This document shows positions 43,611 to 52,894 of a stretch of 64,000 nt of DNA, piece by piece. Origin of the DNA: Paracoccaceae bacterium (lineage in GTDB: Bacteria; Pseudomonadota; Alphaproteobacteria; Rhodobacterales; Rhodobacteraceae); assembly GCA_024742575.1 (NCBI GenBank), contig JANSYF010000013.1, positions 1 through 64,000 on the forward strand, written 5' to 3'. Every line of letters starts with the position of its first letter. Position 1 is the stretch's first letter. Made by a program: the position numbers and the translations under genes. The notes beneath the pieces were generated by a model. That model had not been told where the DNA came from. It saw nothing but the letters and a program-made list of their open reading frames with translations, and searched no databases.

Positions 43611-43906
43611 GCGGGGCCTCCGTGGAGCAAATGGATGATGCTTGCGGTGGCGAACGCCACAACCAGCATCAGGCCCAGATGCCGCCTCGAGGGGCGATGC
43701 GCCAAAATGCGCGCCAGCACAGGCCAGCGTCGATGCAATCCAAAGGCGGCACCCATTGCGGCCAATCCGACCACCGCGATATGGGCCAGAACAAACAGCA
43801 CTCCCGACGCGCCACCGTCGCCAGTCAGAAAACCGTGCAGCATCATCAGCGCCATCGCACCCATCATGATCCCCATGCCAACCGGCATCACGTACACATG
43901 TCTCAT
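43601..43906 (-). CDS. Small three-helix membrane protein inside the importer operon
   Basis: A 101-aa hydrophobic protein with three predicted membrane segments: VGMGIMMGAMALMMLHGFL, GVLFVLAHIAVVGLAAMGAAF and LGLMLVVAFATASIIHLLHGG, with an Arg/His-rich loop RRWPVLARILAHRPSRRH. Its ATG lies in an ATGA overlap with the upstream permease stop and its end overlaps the downstream permease by 10 bp, so it is very likely translated. No family recognised. Many BMP-type importers lack a gene here. Confidence 0.65.
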   Translation of the reverse strand: MRHVYVMPVGMGIMMGAMALMMLHGFLTGDGGASGVLFVLAHIAVVGLAAMGAAFGLHRRWPVLARILAHRPSRRHLGLMLVVAFATASIIHLLHGGPAWT

Positions 43907-44991
43907 CTCGCCACCTCGCTTGTGCCCCAGCGCACCCGGTAGTTGGTCAGCACATCAACTCCCAGCAGGAAAAACAGCAGCATCCCTTGGAACAGTTGGA
44001 TCGACGCGCCGGGCACGCCCAGCATCAACTGCGCCAACTCGCCGCCGATATAGGTCAGCGCCATAAGAAGTCCGGCCAGCAGAATGCCCACCGGGTGCAA
44101 ACGGCCAAGGAACGCCACGATGATCGCGGTAAAGCCGTAACCTGAGCCAAAGTCGATGCTGACCTGACCGGCAGGCCCCGTCACCTCAAACAGCCCTGCC
44201 ATCCCGGCCAGTGCGCCTGCCAGTCCCAGACAAAACAGGATTGTGCGGGCGGGCGATACGCCCGAGAACTTCGCGGCGCGCGGGGCCTCGCCGGTCAGAC
44301 GGATGTTGTAGCCTTGGATGTGCCGCGTCAGCAGAACATAGGCAAGGATCACCGCGATGAAGGCAGTCAGCACGCCAAGGTGCATGCCGGTGTTTGGGAT
44401 CAGTTCAAGGTTCTGCGACGACGACCATTGCGACAGGTTGCGCGAGCCCGGAAAGCCCATGCCTTCGGGGTTGCGCAAAAGGCCCGAGGACACGGAAGCA
44501 AGGATGTTCTCGGCGACGTAAACCAGCATCAGCGATACAAGGATCTCGTTTGTGCCGAACCTGACTTTCAAGAGTGCTGGGATCATCGCCCAAGCCCAGC
44601 CACCCAAAGCGCCCGCCACGATCATCAGCGGCAGGATCAGGGCTGACTCCATCGGGTAGAGCGCCAGCCCGGCGCCCGCGCCACAGATCGCGCCCATAAT
44701 GTATTGCCCTTCGGCCCCGATGTTCCAGATGCCCGCCCGAAACCCGATAGACAGCCCAATCGCAATAAGGATCAGTGGCCCTGCCTTGACCAGCAGTTGC
44801 GGGCGCGAGAACCCGGCGAACTGCGGATGGAACAGCGGATCCCAGAATATCGTCCTTATCGCCTCGACCGGCGAGGTGCCGATCAGGCCGAACATGATGC
44901 CGCCAAAGATCATCGTCAGGATCACCGCAAGGATCGGCGTTGCCACGGTCCAGGCCTTTGACGGCTGCGGGCGCTTCTCAAGTCGGATCAT
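43903..44991 (-). CDS. Nucleoside ABC transporter permease (NupP/BmpB type)
   Basis: A 362-aa permease with about nine helices. The signature RAGIWNIGAEGQYIMGAICGA and the loop IRLTGEAPRAAKFSGVSPARTILFCLGLAGALAG fit BMP-associated permeases. The ATG at 44991 is chosen; a GTG two codons upstream is possible. A 153-bp gap with a long inverted repeat separates it from the ATPase gene. Confidence 0.9.
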   Translation of the reverse strand: MIRLEKRPQPSKAWTVATPILAVILTMIFGGIMFGLIGTSPVEAIRTIFWDPLFHPQFAGFSRPQLLVKAGPLILIAIGLSIGFRAGIWNIGAEGQYIMGAICGAGAGLALYPMESALILPLMIVAGALGGWAWAMIPALLKVRFGTNEILVSLMLVYVAENILASVSSGLLRNPEGMGFPGSRNLSQWSSSQNLELIPNTGMHLGVLTAFIAVILAYVLLTRHIQGYNIRLTGEAPRAAKFSGVSPARTILFCLGLAGALAGMAGLFEVTGPAGQVSIDFGSGYGFTAIIVAFLGRLHPVGILLAGLLMALTYIGGELAQLMLGVPGASIQLFQGMLLFFLLGVDVLTNYRVRWGTSEVAR

Positions 44992-45032
44992 GCGCACCCC
45001 TCCGCGTGTTTCCTGTGGCTGCGGTTAGAATC

Positions 45033-45103
45033 TGCATATTTGGAAAAAGAAGAAGCGGGCAGGACAGACCATCCTACAGGCTTCTTCTTTTCATAAATAT
45101 GCA
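45033..45103. repeat. Long intergenic inverted repeat within the importer operon
   Basis: 24-nt arms at 45033-45056 and 45080-45103 are complementary except for three adjacent positions, around a 23-nt loop. The left arm has TATTTGG then AAAGAAGAAGC. Similar TATTTGG/AAAGAAG text occurs inside xdhA at 50860-50879, so it looks like a family of dispersed elements. Confidence 0.75.
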
Positions 45104-45144
45104 AAAGCGCGGTTGTCCCGGAGCTTGTTCGTCCAGCAAAGGCG

Positions 45145-46665
45145 TCACGCATCCACATGGGCGACCTCCATGTCATGCGCACCACCCATCATAAGGCCGA
45201 TCTCTTCCATGTTCAGGTCTGCAACTGGTTTCAGACCCGAAAGACGGCCTTCATTCAGCGCACCAAATCGGTCTGAGATTTCCAAAAGCTCGTCCAGATC
45301 CTGACTGACTACGAGGATCGCCGCACCTTTGGAAGCAAGGTCAAGCAGCGCCTGCCGGATTGCCGCTGCGGCGGCTGCATCGACGCCCCAGGTTGGCTGG
45401 TTCACGACAAGGATGTCGGGGTTCTGCGCCACCTCGCGCCCGATGACGAATTTCTGCAAATTGCCCCCGGACAAAGCGCGCGCGGCCACATGTGTGCCTG
45501 GCGTGCGCACGTCAAAGCGTTTGATCACGTCCTCCGCAAACCGATCCGCGCGGCCCCAATTGATAAAGCCCTTTTTTACCAGCTGTTGCCTGCGCCCTGC
45601 TGTGAGAACCGCATTTTCCGTCAGGCTCATATTGGGGGCCGCTGCATGGCCCAACCGTTCTTCGGGGGCGGTCAGGAAGCCCGCCGCGCGTCTGTCTACC
45701 GGACCGTCGCGGCTGACATCAGCACCCTTGACCCAGATCGTGCCACGCTTGGTGGTGCGTTCGCCTGACAACGCCAGCAGCAATTCGTCCTGCCCGTTGC
45801 CCGCGACACCGCCAAAGCCCAGTACCTCGCCCGAGCGCAGTTCAAAACTGATACCGCGCAACGGTGTGCCGAACGCGCCGGGGGCGGGCATGGCAAGGTT
45901 GTCGACCCGAAGCAGCACCTCGTCCGGTGTCGTGTGTTTGGCGGCGGGCGACGCAAAGCTGGACCCGATCATCATTTCGGCCATCGCGCGTGCTGTGGTT
46001 TCGGACGGCGTGCAGGTCGCCACCTTCTTGCCCAGCCGCAGGATCGTCGCGTGATCGCAGAGCGCGCGGATCTCTTCAAGTTTGTGGCTGATATAAAGGA
46101 TCGCCGTGCCCTCGGCTTTCAGCTTGCGCAGGGTCTCGAACAGGATCTCCACCTCCTGCGGCGTCAGAACCGACGTCGGCTCGTCCATGATCAGCAGTTT
46201 TGGATCTTGCAGAAGACAGCGGATGATCTCGACCCGCTGCCGTTCACCTGCCGACAATGTGCCCACGGTGCGCGACGGATCAAGTGGAAGACCGTAGGTT
46301 TCCGATACGTCGCGGATCTGTTTGGCCAGATCGCGACGCGGCGGTGGGTTCTCCATCCCAAGTGCCACGTTCTCGGCCACGTCGAGCGCATCGAAGAGCG
46401 AGAAATGCTGGAACACCATTGCCACACCAGAGGTGCGCGCCGCACTCGGCTCTGACGGTGCATAGGGCGCGCCGCGCAGGGTCATCGTGCCCTTGTCCGG
46501 CTTGACCAGCCCGTAGATCATCTTGACCAGGGTCGACTTGCCCGCGCCGTTTTCGCCCAGCAACGCGTGGATTTCCCCTTCGCGGATGTCGAAGGACACG
46601 TCGTCATTTGCGACGACGCCGGGATAGGCTTTGGTCAGGCCGTTGAGGCGAAGGAGGTCGGGCAA
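45145..46665 (-). CDS. Nucleoside ABC transporter ATP-binding protein (two ATPase domains)
   Basis: A 506-aa double ABC protein of the NupO/RbsA type. Domain 1 has Walker A GENGAGKST, LSAGERQRVEIIRCLL and LLIMDEPTSVLT. Domain 2 has the degenerate GGVAGNGQDE, then ALSGGNLQKFVIGREVAQNPDILVVNQPTWGVD, typical of the family. No ATG lies near the expected N-terminus; the TTG at 46665 (MPDLLRLNGLTKAYPG) with AGGTG upstream is chosen, overlapping xdhC by 31 bp. Confidence 0.87.
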   Translation of the reverse strand: MPDLLRLNGLTKAYPGVVANDDVSFDIREGEIHALLGENGAGKSTLVKMIYGLVKPDKGTMTLRGAPYAPSEPSAARTSGVAMVFQHFSLFDALDVAENVALGMENPPPRRDLAKQIRDVSETYGLPLDPSRTVGTLSAGERQRVEIIRCLLQDPKLLIMDEPTSVLTPQEVEILFETLRKLKAEGTAILYISHKLEEIRALCDHATILRLGKKVATCTPSETTARAMAEMMIGSSFASPAAKHTTPDEVLLRVDNLAMPAPGAFGTPLRGISFELRSGEVLGFGGVAGNGQDELLLALSGERTTKRGTIWVKGADVSRDGPVDRRAAGFLTAPEERLGHAAAPNMSLTENAVLTAGRRQQLVKKGFINWGRADRFAEDVIKRFDVRTPGTHVAARALSGGNLQKFVIGREVAQNPDILVVNQPTWGVDAAAAAAIRQALLDLASKGAAILVVSQDLDELLEISDRFGALNEGRLSGLKPVADLNMEEIGLMMGGAHDMEVAHVDA

Positions 46666-47573
46666 AGGGCACCTGATTTTGTCGTTGAAAGGCTCAATAG
46701 CTGTGCTGCGACCCCAACGGCAATCGCCTGAGGGTGTTTGCCAAGGGTTTTTCGCCCAATTGGGCAGCAAATGCGAGATATTTGGGCGTCTGAATGCCCC
46801 ATCTTGTGAAGTCGAGAGCGGAAGCGGGCCCATTTCGTGTCGGATCCGATCAGCCCGGTGAACCCGAACCCGTGGTGCAGCAGCGCGTCACACAGGCTGA
46901 GGTCGAGCGCGTGGGAATAGGTCAGGATCAGATGTGCGGCATTGTCCGGGGCATATGGGACGACGCGCAGCAGATCGCTTGTGGGCAGGGCGTTCACAAG
47001 GTCAGGGATCGCATCGGGAAAGCGGTTTGGGGCGGTGTCGACCCACGTGATCTCAATCTCTGGGATCGGGTGCAGCACATCGACCAGTGCCCGCCCGACA
47101 TGACCAGCCCCCCAGATCCAAACCGGTTTCGTGGGCAGCGCGACGGGTTCGACAAACCACCCTTGCACCATTCGAGGGCGCAGATCGACGCCCTGATTGC
47201 GGGCGCAGGTGGTCAGGCGTTTGACGGCCAGTGGCATCTCGCCTGGGCCGCGCGCCATGACGGTTTCCCCGTCCAATGTGGCAAGCTGGCTCGCGTCAAA
47301 GACCTCGGTCAGCAGGGTCACCGCACCACCGCAGCACTGACCCAGTTCTGGCCCCAACGAATGACGGCTGAACCCGTCGCGGGCGAACGCCTGTTGCGCG
47401 GCTTGGTACTCCAATGCACCGCCGCCGATGGTGCCCGACTGCCCACCGTCCCAGACCAGCATTGACGCCCCCACTTCGCGCGGCGACGAGCCTCGCACCT
47501 CAGTGATCACCACGCGGGCGACACGGTCATGTGCTGCGACGGCGGCGCGCAAGGCGTTGAGATCAAACGCCAT
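46635..47573 (-). CDS. xdhC: Xanthine dehydrogenase accessory protein XdhC
   Basis: A 312-aa maturation factor that binds molybdenum cofactor, promotes its sulfuration and inserts it into XdhB. N-terminal VITEVRGSSPREVGASMLVW and GTIGGGALEY plus QCCGGAVTLL fit the XdhC/CoxI domain; the C-terminal Rossmann part has VWIWGAGHVGRALVDVL and GLIGSDTKWARF. The ATG at 47573 overlaps the xdhB end by 11 bp. Confidence 0.92.
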   Translation of the reverse strand: MAFDLNALRAAVAAHDRVARVVITEVRGSSPREVGASMLVWDGGQSGTIGGGALEYQAAQQAFARDGFSRHSLGPELGQCCGGAVTLLTEVFDASQLATLDGETVMARGPGEMPLAVKRLTTCARNQGVDLRPRMVQGWFVEPVALPTKPVWIWGAGHVGRALVDVLHPIPEIEITWVDTAPNRFPDAIPDLVNALPTSDLLRVVPYAPDNAAHLILTYSHALDLSLCDALLHHGFGFTGLIGSDTKWARFRSRLHKMGHSDAQISRICCPIGRKTLGKHPQAIAVGVAAQLLSLSTTKSGALCPTSFASTA

Positions 47574-49974
47574 CACGCAACCTTTCAATGGCCGCCAGCA
47601 CCCGTTCCGGTGTGGCGGGCGCGTTGAGCGCGGGATACCCGTCGCCACATGCCGCTACTGCATCGCAGAGGGCCATAAACACCGACATGCCAAGCATGAA
47701 GGGCGGTTCGCCCACCGCTTTGGAGCGATAGATCGTGTCCTCGCGGTTGCGCCCGTCCCAAAGCGCCACGTTGAACACATCAGGCCGATCCGAGCAGGCG
47801 GGGATCTTGTAGGTCGAGGGCGCGTGGGTGCGCAGGCGGCCACTGTCGTCCCAAACCAGTTCTTCGGTCGTGAGCCAACCCGCGCCCTGCACAAACCCGC
47901 CTTCCACCTGCCCGATGTCCAAAGCGGGGTTCAGCGACGACCCGGCGTCATGCAGAATGTCAGTCCGCAAGATGCGGTATTCGCCAGTCAACGTGTCAAC
48001 TGCCACTTCGCTTATCGCGGCACCATAGGCGAAGTATAAGAACGGTCGGCCCTGACCCTTGATCCGGTCCCAGCTAAGCTTTGGCGTGCGGTAGAACCCG
48101 GTGGCCGAGAGACTGATCCGCGCTTCATAAGTCAATTGCGCGACCTTTGCGAAGCTGTAGGTCTCGCCCGGCACACTCACCTGCCCATCCGCAAACACCA
48201 CGTCACGCGCAGCGCATTGGTGCAGGCTGGCCAGATGATTGGCCATCCGGTCGCGGATTGTATCGCAAGCCGCCTTGACCGCCATCCCGTTCAGGTCCGA
48301 ACCGGATGACGCGGCGGTCGCGGACGTGTTTGGAACTTTCCCGGTATCGGTCGCGGTGATCTTCACCATTTCCAGTGGAACGCCAAACCGATCGGCGGCC
48401 ACCTGCGCCACCTTCTGGAACAAGCCCTGCCCCATTTCAGTGCCACCATGATTCATGTGGATGGAGCCATCCTGATACACATGCACCAGCGCGCCCGCCT
48501 GATTGAGATGCGTCAACGTAAAGCTGATCCCAAACTTCACAGGGGAAAAGGCGAGGCCTTTCTTGATGACGGAATTGCCCCCGTTCCAGTCTGCTACGGC
48601 AACGCGACGCGCGTCATAGTCACACGATGACAACAAGCGGTCTGTCATCTGGTCAAGAATGAAATCCTCGACAACCTGCCCGTAAGGCGTGGTTTGTCTG
48701 GCGACAGCTTCCATCGCGCCCGTGTTCTCAACCAATTCTTCGGACCCACGCGAGGCGATGTCCTGCTCCTTCATCTTGCCCGATAAACTCCGGGGGGGCG
48801 CCGCAGGCGCGGGGGGCTGGCCCCCCGCAACCTCAGCCGCATAGTAATTCGCCCGTCGCACCGCGACCGGGTCCATCCCCAGATCATGCGCGATATGGTC
48901 CATCACCCGCTCGATCCCAAGCATCCCCTGCGGTCCGCCAAACCCGCGAAACGCCGTGGCGCTTTGGGTGTTGGTTTTGAGCCGGTGGCTTTCGATCCGC
49001 GCGTGGGGCAGGTGATAGGCGTTGTCGGCGTGCAGCATGGCGCGGTCGGCCACTGGGATCGACAAATCTTGCGCCCAGCCGCAGCGGGTGTATTGCTCGA
49101 ACTCGATGCCGGAAATCACGCCGTGATCATCGAATCCGACGCGGTAGGCGATGCGGAAATCATGCCGCTTGCCGGTGATCATGAAATCATCGTCGCGGTC
49201 GTAGCGCATCTTGGCAGGTTTGCCGGTCGCGGACGCCACCACGGCACAGGCAATCGCCAGCGCGTTGCCTTGGCTTTCCTTGCCGCCGAACCCGCCGCCC
49301 ATGCGCCGGGTTTCGACTCGGACACCGTGCATCGGCAGGTGCAGGGCGTGCGCCACTTTATGCTGAATTTCGGTCGGGTGCTGGGTTGAGGCATGTACGA
49401 CCATGTCGCCGCCTTCCTGTGGCAGGGCCATGGCAGATTGGCCTTCGAGGTAGAAATGCTCTTGCCCACCCATCTCGATCACGCCGCTGATCTGGCGCGG
49501 GGCAGTGTCGATGGCTTCGCCCGCATCGCCTTTTTCCCAGATGCGGGGGCCGTCCTCGAACCGGCTGTCAGCCGCCAGCGCCTCGTCGATGGTCAGGATC
49601 GCGTCGCGTTCGGCATAGCTGATCTGACCGAGACGCGCCGCCTTGCGGGCGGCGAGGTGGCTGGTGGCAGCGACCAGAAAGATCGGCTGGCCGAGGTAGT
49701 GAATCGTTGCGCCCGACAACATCGGTTCGTCATGCGCCGAAGGCGAACAATCGCAGTCGCTGGGCAGGTCCTTGGCTTCCCACACGCCCACCACACCGGG
49801 GGCGGCACGTACCGCGTCGAGGTTGATCGCGGTGATGCGCCCGGCCGCGATGGTGCTCAGACCAAAGGCCAGATGCAGCGTGCCTTTCGGCGTTGGGATG
49901 TCGTCGACATAACGCGCCTGTCCGGTGACATGCAGGTGCGCCGCGTCGTGGGGGAGGGGTTTTGCGACGCTCAT
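47563..49974 (-). CDS. xdhB: Xanthine dehydrogenase molybdopterin-binding subunit XdhB, with repeat-derived insertion
   Basis: An 803-aa subunit that oxidises hypoxanthine/xanthine to urate at a sulfurated Mo site. Conserved regions: [14 protein letters not shown] (170-183), [12 protein letters not shown] (223-234), [11 protein letters not shown] (340-350), and [15 protein letters not shown]. Residues about 381-401 ([20 protein letters not shown] area) are encoded by a GC-rich hairpin element at 48775-48834, between RRANYY and [11 protein letters not shown], which I expect to be close together in ordinary XdhB. The frame stays open. Start overlaps xdhA (ATGA). Confidence 0.93.
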   Translation of the reverse strand: MSVAKPLPHDAAHLHVTGQARYVDDIPTPKGTLHLAFGLSTIAAGRITAINLDAVRAAPGVVGVWEAKDLPSDCDCSPSAHDEPMLSGATIHYLGQPIFLVAATSHLAARKAARLGQISYAERDAILTIDEALAADSRFEDGPRIWEKGDAGEAIDTAPRQISGVIEMGGQEHFYLEGQSAMALPQEGGDMVVHASTQHPTEIQHKVAHALHLPMHGVRVETRRMGGGFGGKESQGNALAIACAVVASATGKPAKMRYDRDDDFMITGKRHDFRIAYRVGFDDHGVISGIEFEQYTRCGWAQDLSIPVADRAMLHADNAYHLPHARIESHRLKTNTQSATAFRGFGGPQGMLGIERVMDHIAHDLGMDPVAVRRANYYAAEVAGGQPPAPAAPPRSLSGKMKEQDIASRGSEELVENTGAMEAVARQTTPYGQVVEDFILDQMTDRLLSSCDYDARRVAVADWNGGNSVIKKGLAFSPVKFGISFTLTHLNQAGALVHVYQDGSIHMNHGGTEMGQGLFQKVAQVAADRFGVPLEMVKITATDTGKVPNTSATAASSGSDLNGMAVKAACDTIRDRMANHLASLHQCAARDVVFADGQVSVPGETYSFAKVAQLTYEARISLSATGFYRTPKLSWDRIKGQGRPFLYFAYGAAISEVAVDTLTGEYRILRTDILHDAGSSLNPALDIGQVEGGFVQGAGWLTTEELVWDDSGRLRTHAPSTYKIPACSDRPDVFNVALWDGRNREDTIYRSKAVGEPPFMLGMSVFMALCDAVAACGDGYPALNAPATPERVLAAIERLRDGV
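48775..48834. repeat. GC-rich palindromic element inside xdhB
   Basis: Two adjacent hairpins: GCGCC/GGCGC at 48798-48810 and GCGGGGGG (48809-48816) with CCCCCCGC (48821-48828). On the coding strand the element continues CGGAGTTTATCGGGCAAGATGAAGG in form, like intergenic repeats I recall from roseobacters. It is in frame with xdhB. Confidence 0.65.
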
Positions 49975-51371
49975 GCGGACACCTCCAGCACGTTGGACGC
50001 GATCCCCTGATCCTCGTGCCAGTAGCGCAGCAGCATGTTCTCGGCTGTGCGCAGGCGGTAATCGGCAGAGGCGCGCATGTCGGACAAGGGGGTGTAGTCT
50101 TCGGCCATCTGGGCCATCGCGGCGCGAATGGTGGCCTCGGCCCATGGCTTGCCTATCAAGGCGATTTCTACCGCGCTGGCGCGTTTTGGGATGCCAGCCA
50201 TGCCGCCAAAGGTGATGCGGGCGTCTGTGATTGTGCCTTCCGACAAGGTGATGTTGAACGCGCCGCAGACGGCAGAGATGTCCTGATCAAAGCGCTTGGA
50301 CAGTTTGTAGACCTTCAGCCCCGGCGCGTGGCGCGGGATCGTGACGGCCTCAACAAATTCGCCCTTGGCGCGGTCCTGTTTGCCGTAGTCGATGAAGAAC
50401 TTTTCTAGGGCCATATCGCGGCTGTGATCGCCTGCGCGCAGATGCAGCGTCGCCCCCATCGCAATCAGCGCGGGCGGGTTGTCCCCGATGGGCGAGCCAT
50501 TGGCGATGTTGCCGCCGATGGTCGCCGCAGCGCGCACTTGGGCCGAGCCATAGCGGCGGATCATTTCGGCGTAGGAGGGATGCAGGTCTTTGACGGCTTT
50601 TAAGACCCGGTCCATCGTGACACCCGCGCCGATGCGAAAGGAGCCGTCGGTTTCCTCAATCTGTTGAAGTTCGGTGCAGCGGTTGAGGAAGATCACGTCA
50701 TCCAGATCGCGCAGGGATTTTGTGACCCAGAGACCCACATCCGTCGCACCCGCGATCAGTGTCGCGTCAGGACGGGCGGCGTAGGCAGTGGCAAGATCGT
50801 CCAGCGTTTCCGGGGCGTTGAGGCTGGGGGGCTGTCTGTCCCTCAGACCCCCCGAAGGTATTTGGGAGCCCAAAGAAGCAGGCGGTGTGTCCTTGAGCCA
50901 ATCGGGCGCGGGTTGGCTTGTGGCCGCTTCTGCCGCGCGGATGATCGGGGCGTAGCCGGTGCAGCGGCACAGGTTGCCCGCCAGCGCGTCGTCATGGCCC
51001 GTGTCGCCGTTCAAGTGCGCCACCGCCATCGACACGACGAAGCCCGGTGTGCAGAAGCCGCATTGTGATCCGTGGTAGTCGATCATCGCCCGTTGCACCG
51101 GGTGCAGGGTACCGTCGGGGGCGCTGATGCCTTCGACCGTGCGCACCGCGCAGCCGTCAAGTTGGGGCAGGAACAGGATGCAGGCGTTGAGGGCACGGGC
51201 ACTGCAGGCGTCGGTGACCATGACCGTGCAGGCGCCGCAATCGCCTTCGTTACAGCCTTCCTTGGTGCCAGTGAGGCCGCGCTCGTCGCGCAGCCAATCA
51301 AGCAGCGTTGCCGTGGGGGACACGTCTCGCAGCTCCACGCTCTCTCCGTTCAGAAGAAAGGTGATATCCAT
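49971..51371 (-). CDS. xdhA: Xanthine dehydrogenase FAD/[2Fe-2S] subunit XdhA, with repeat-derived linker
   Basis: A 466-aa subunit. A plant-type ferredoxin domain has C40-C45-C48 and C64-type ligands; the second [2Fe-2S] domain has C104-C107 and C135-C137 (CRC). The FAD domain includes [14 protein letters not shown] and [22 protein letters not shown]. Electrons pass from XdhB to NAD+ through these centres. The linker 164-183 is encoded by a hairpin element (50822-50884). Start [10 protein letters not shown] at 51371; longer upstream frame rejected. Confidence 0.93.
   Translation of the reverse strand: MDITFLLNGESVELRDVSPTATLLDWLRDERGLTGTKEGCNEGDCGACTVMVTDACSARALNACILFLPQLDGCAVRTVEGISAPDGTLHPVQRAMIDYHGSQCGFCTPGFVVSMAVAHLNGDTGHDDALAGNLCRCTGYAPIIRAAEAATSQPAPDWLKDTPPASLGSQIPSGGLRDRQPPSLNAPETLDDLATAYAARPDATLIAGATDVGLWVTKSLRDLDDVIFLNRCTELQQIEETDGSFRIGAGVTMDRVLKAVKDLHPSYAEMIRRYGSAQVRAAATIGGNIANGSPIGDNPPALIAMGATLHLRAGDHSRDMALEKFFIDYGKQDRAKGEFVEAVTIPRHAPGLKVYKLSKRFDQDISAVCGAFNITLSEGTITDARITFGGMAGIPKRASAVEIALIGKPWAEATIRAAMAQMAEDYTPLSDMRASADYRLRTAENMLLRYWHEDQGIASNVLEVSA
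50822..50884. repeat. GC-rich hairpin element inside xdhA linker
   Basis: GGGGGG (50826-50831) pairs with CCCCCC (50848-50853), with an inner GTCTG/CAGAC stem; then GGTATTTGGGAGCCCAAAG leads into AAGCA. The TATTTGG...AAAGAAG tail matches the intergenic inverted repeat at 45033-45103. It encodes residues ~164-183 of XdhA in frame. Confidence 0.65.
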
Positions 51372-51540
51372 GTGAAAAACCTGCCGCCTTACCATCGTGC
51401 CCCGTTGTATGCGCGCCTTCGATGCGGCGTAGAAGATGCGCGGGGTGTTCCCTGTTATCACTCAAGGCTAGGCAAGGCAGTGGCGGTTTGGCAAGAGATT
51501 TTCTGTGGTGTCCGTGTTCGGTGGACGTCAAGTGCCTGTT

Positions 51541-52008
51541 TCACAGGCGTTGGACCAGTGCTGCCAACTGTTCGAGCGTCGTGCCCCAGCCGTCGAAAAA
51601 GCCCATCTTTTCGTGTTCTGCGCGCTTGTTCGAATCGGAATGCATGACATGCGCGTGATAGAGCGTGCCGCCGTCTTGCGGGATCAGTCGGACATCTGCG
51701 GTCATGAAAGCGGGTTTGGGGGAGGGGCGAAAACCTGACCGAACACCGTCGGTGAACACCAGCCGGGTGTGTCGGTCGGCCAGCAGGAAACACCCGTCGT
51801 TTTCCATCAGCGTGCCATCCGGCAGTTTCATCACGTTGAAGGCGCGCCCACCGGGGCGCAGGTCATTGTCGACCTCGGTCACTTTGACAGGATGCGGCAC
51901 GAACCATTGTTTAAACAGCTCCGGCTCTTCCCAGCAGCGCCAGATGGTTTCGGGCGCGGCATTCATCAGCCGTTCGATCCTGAGATCGGTTTCAGGGTTG
52001 AAACTCAC
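51541..52008 (-). CDS. SRPBCC-fold (AHSA1-like) protein
   Basis: A 155-aa START-like protein: LRIERLMNAAPETIWRCWEEPELFKQWFVPHPVKVTEV and the C-terminal GFFDGWGTTLEQLAALVQRL are typical of the activator of Hsp90 ATPase homologue 1-like family. Such proteins bind hydrophobic ligands. It overlaps a second SRPBCC gene by 4 bp and ends the ArsR-led operon, 169 bp before xdhA. Confidence 0.85.
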   Translation of the reverse strand: MSFNPETDLRIERLMNAAPETIWRCWEEPELFKQWFVPHPVKVTEVDNDLRPGGRAFNVMKLPDGTLMENDGCFLLADRHTRLVFTDGVRSGFRPSPKPAFMTADVRLIPQDGGTLYHAHVMHSDSNKRAEHEKMGFFDGWGTTLEQLAALVQRL

Positions 52009-52466
52009 GCCAGTTCTCCTGTGCGGATGAGATGCTCTAGGCGGTCTAGGCCGCTGGTCCAGCCAGATTGGAAATCGTCCTGCATGTCGTCGCCAGTCAT
52101 GGATGCGACCGCGACATCGATCGTCAGACTTGTTGCGGGGCCATCCGGCTCCAGCACATATGTGACCAGCGACACGCCGAAGCGCTGTCCACCTGCTTCG
52201 ACGGTTTCAGTGAAGCAGGCGCGGGTCGGGGCGTCGATGTGATACCAATGGGTGTCGACGGTAAATTCCGGGTTGTCCGCCGGACCGCAGCGGTGGCGTT
52301 CCTGCCCGCCTTCGCGCAGGTCGGTGGCTTCCAGCACCAGCACGGCGTCGTCCGAGGGAGCGCCCCAGACCTCTCGTGATTTGGCATCGGTTAGCAGATG
52401 CCAAAGGCGATCATGTGCTGCGGCGATGGTACGGGTCAGACGGAATGAGGCGATGGGTGCGGTCAT
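52005..52466 (-). CDS. SRPBCC-fold (AHSA1-like) protein
   Basis: A 153-aa member of the same fold: FRLTRTIAAAHDRLWHLLTDAKSREVWGAPS, GPADNPEFTVDTHWYHID, and a C-terminal helix FQSGWTSGLDRLEHLI. It is divergent in sequence from the protein at 51541-52008, so the pair is not a recent duplication. ATGA overlaps link it to ArsR and to the following gene. Ligand unknown. Confidence 0.83.
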   Translation of the reverse strand: MTAPIASFRLTRTIAAAHDRLWHLLTDAKSREVWGAPSDDAVLVLEATDLREGGQERHRCGPADNPEFTVDTHWYHIDAPTRACFTETVEAGGQRFGVSLVTYVLEPDGPATSLTIDVAVASMTGDDMQDDFQSGWTSGLDRLEHLIRTGELA

Positions 52467-52792
52467 GTTTTGGGCCTTTCAAGGGCTTCGGCCAGCGCCT
52501 GCAACCGATCCAGACGGCCTTCCCACAGCTTGCGCTGTAGGGCGAGCCAGTCTTCTGCGGCGGCCATGGGGGCGGCTTCGATATGCAGGATGCGGGAGCG
52601 GCCGGTTTTTTCGGACCGTACCAGCCCGGCGCTTTCAAGCTTGTTTAGGTGTTTTAGGAAAGACGGGAGCGCCATGTCATGGGAACTGTGCAGGTCCGAG
52701 ACGCTGGCGGGCCCGTCGAGAAGGCGTTCGATCACCGCCCGGCGGGTTGGGTCGGCCATTGCAGAGAAGATGGAATCGAGATGGTTAGCCAT
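52463..52792 (-). CDS. ArsR-family transcriptional repressor
   Basis: A 109-aa winged-helix regulator: HLDSIFSAMADPTRRAVIERLLDGPASVSDL and the recognition region SHDMALPSFLKHLNKLESAGLVRSEKTGRSR. It lacks the CxC metal site of ArsR/SmtB sensors, as in the many family members paired with SRPBCC genes. The start codon lies inside one of two matching palindromes, so autorepression is likely. Confidence 0.9.
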   Translation of the reverse strand: MANHLDSIFSAMADPTRRAVIERLLDGPASVSDLHSSHDMALPSFLKHLNKLESAGLVRSEKTGRSRILHIEAAPMAAAEDWLALQRKLWEGRLDRLQALAEALERPKT

Positions 52793-52849
52793 GTGGCTAG
52801 GTAATTTCAGCCGTGAATGGCTGTCAAGAAAAACATAGCCATATGGCTA
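52786..52849. promoter_or_regulatory. Paired operator palindromes for the ArsR-SRPBCC operon
   Basis: TAGCCATGTGGCTA (52786-52799, covering the start codon) and TAGCCATATGGCTA (52836-52849, a perfect palindrome) are nearly identical and centred 50 bp apart, flanking the expected promoter. This fits repression by the ArsR-type protein. Confidence 0.75.
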
Positions 52850-52894
52850 ACAATTGTGAACGGGGCCACAGATGTTCCGTTGGTGGCGCGCCAA

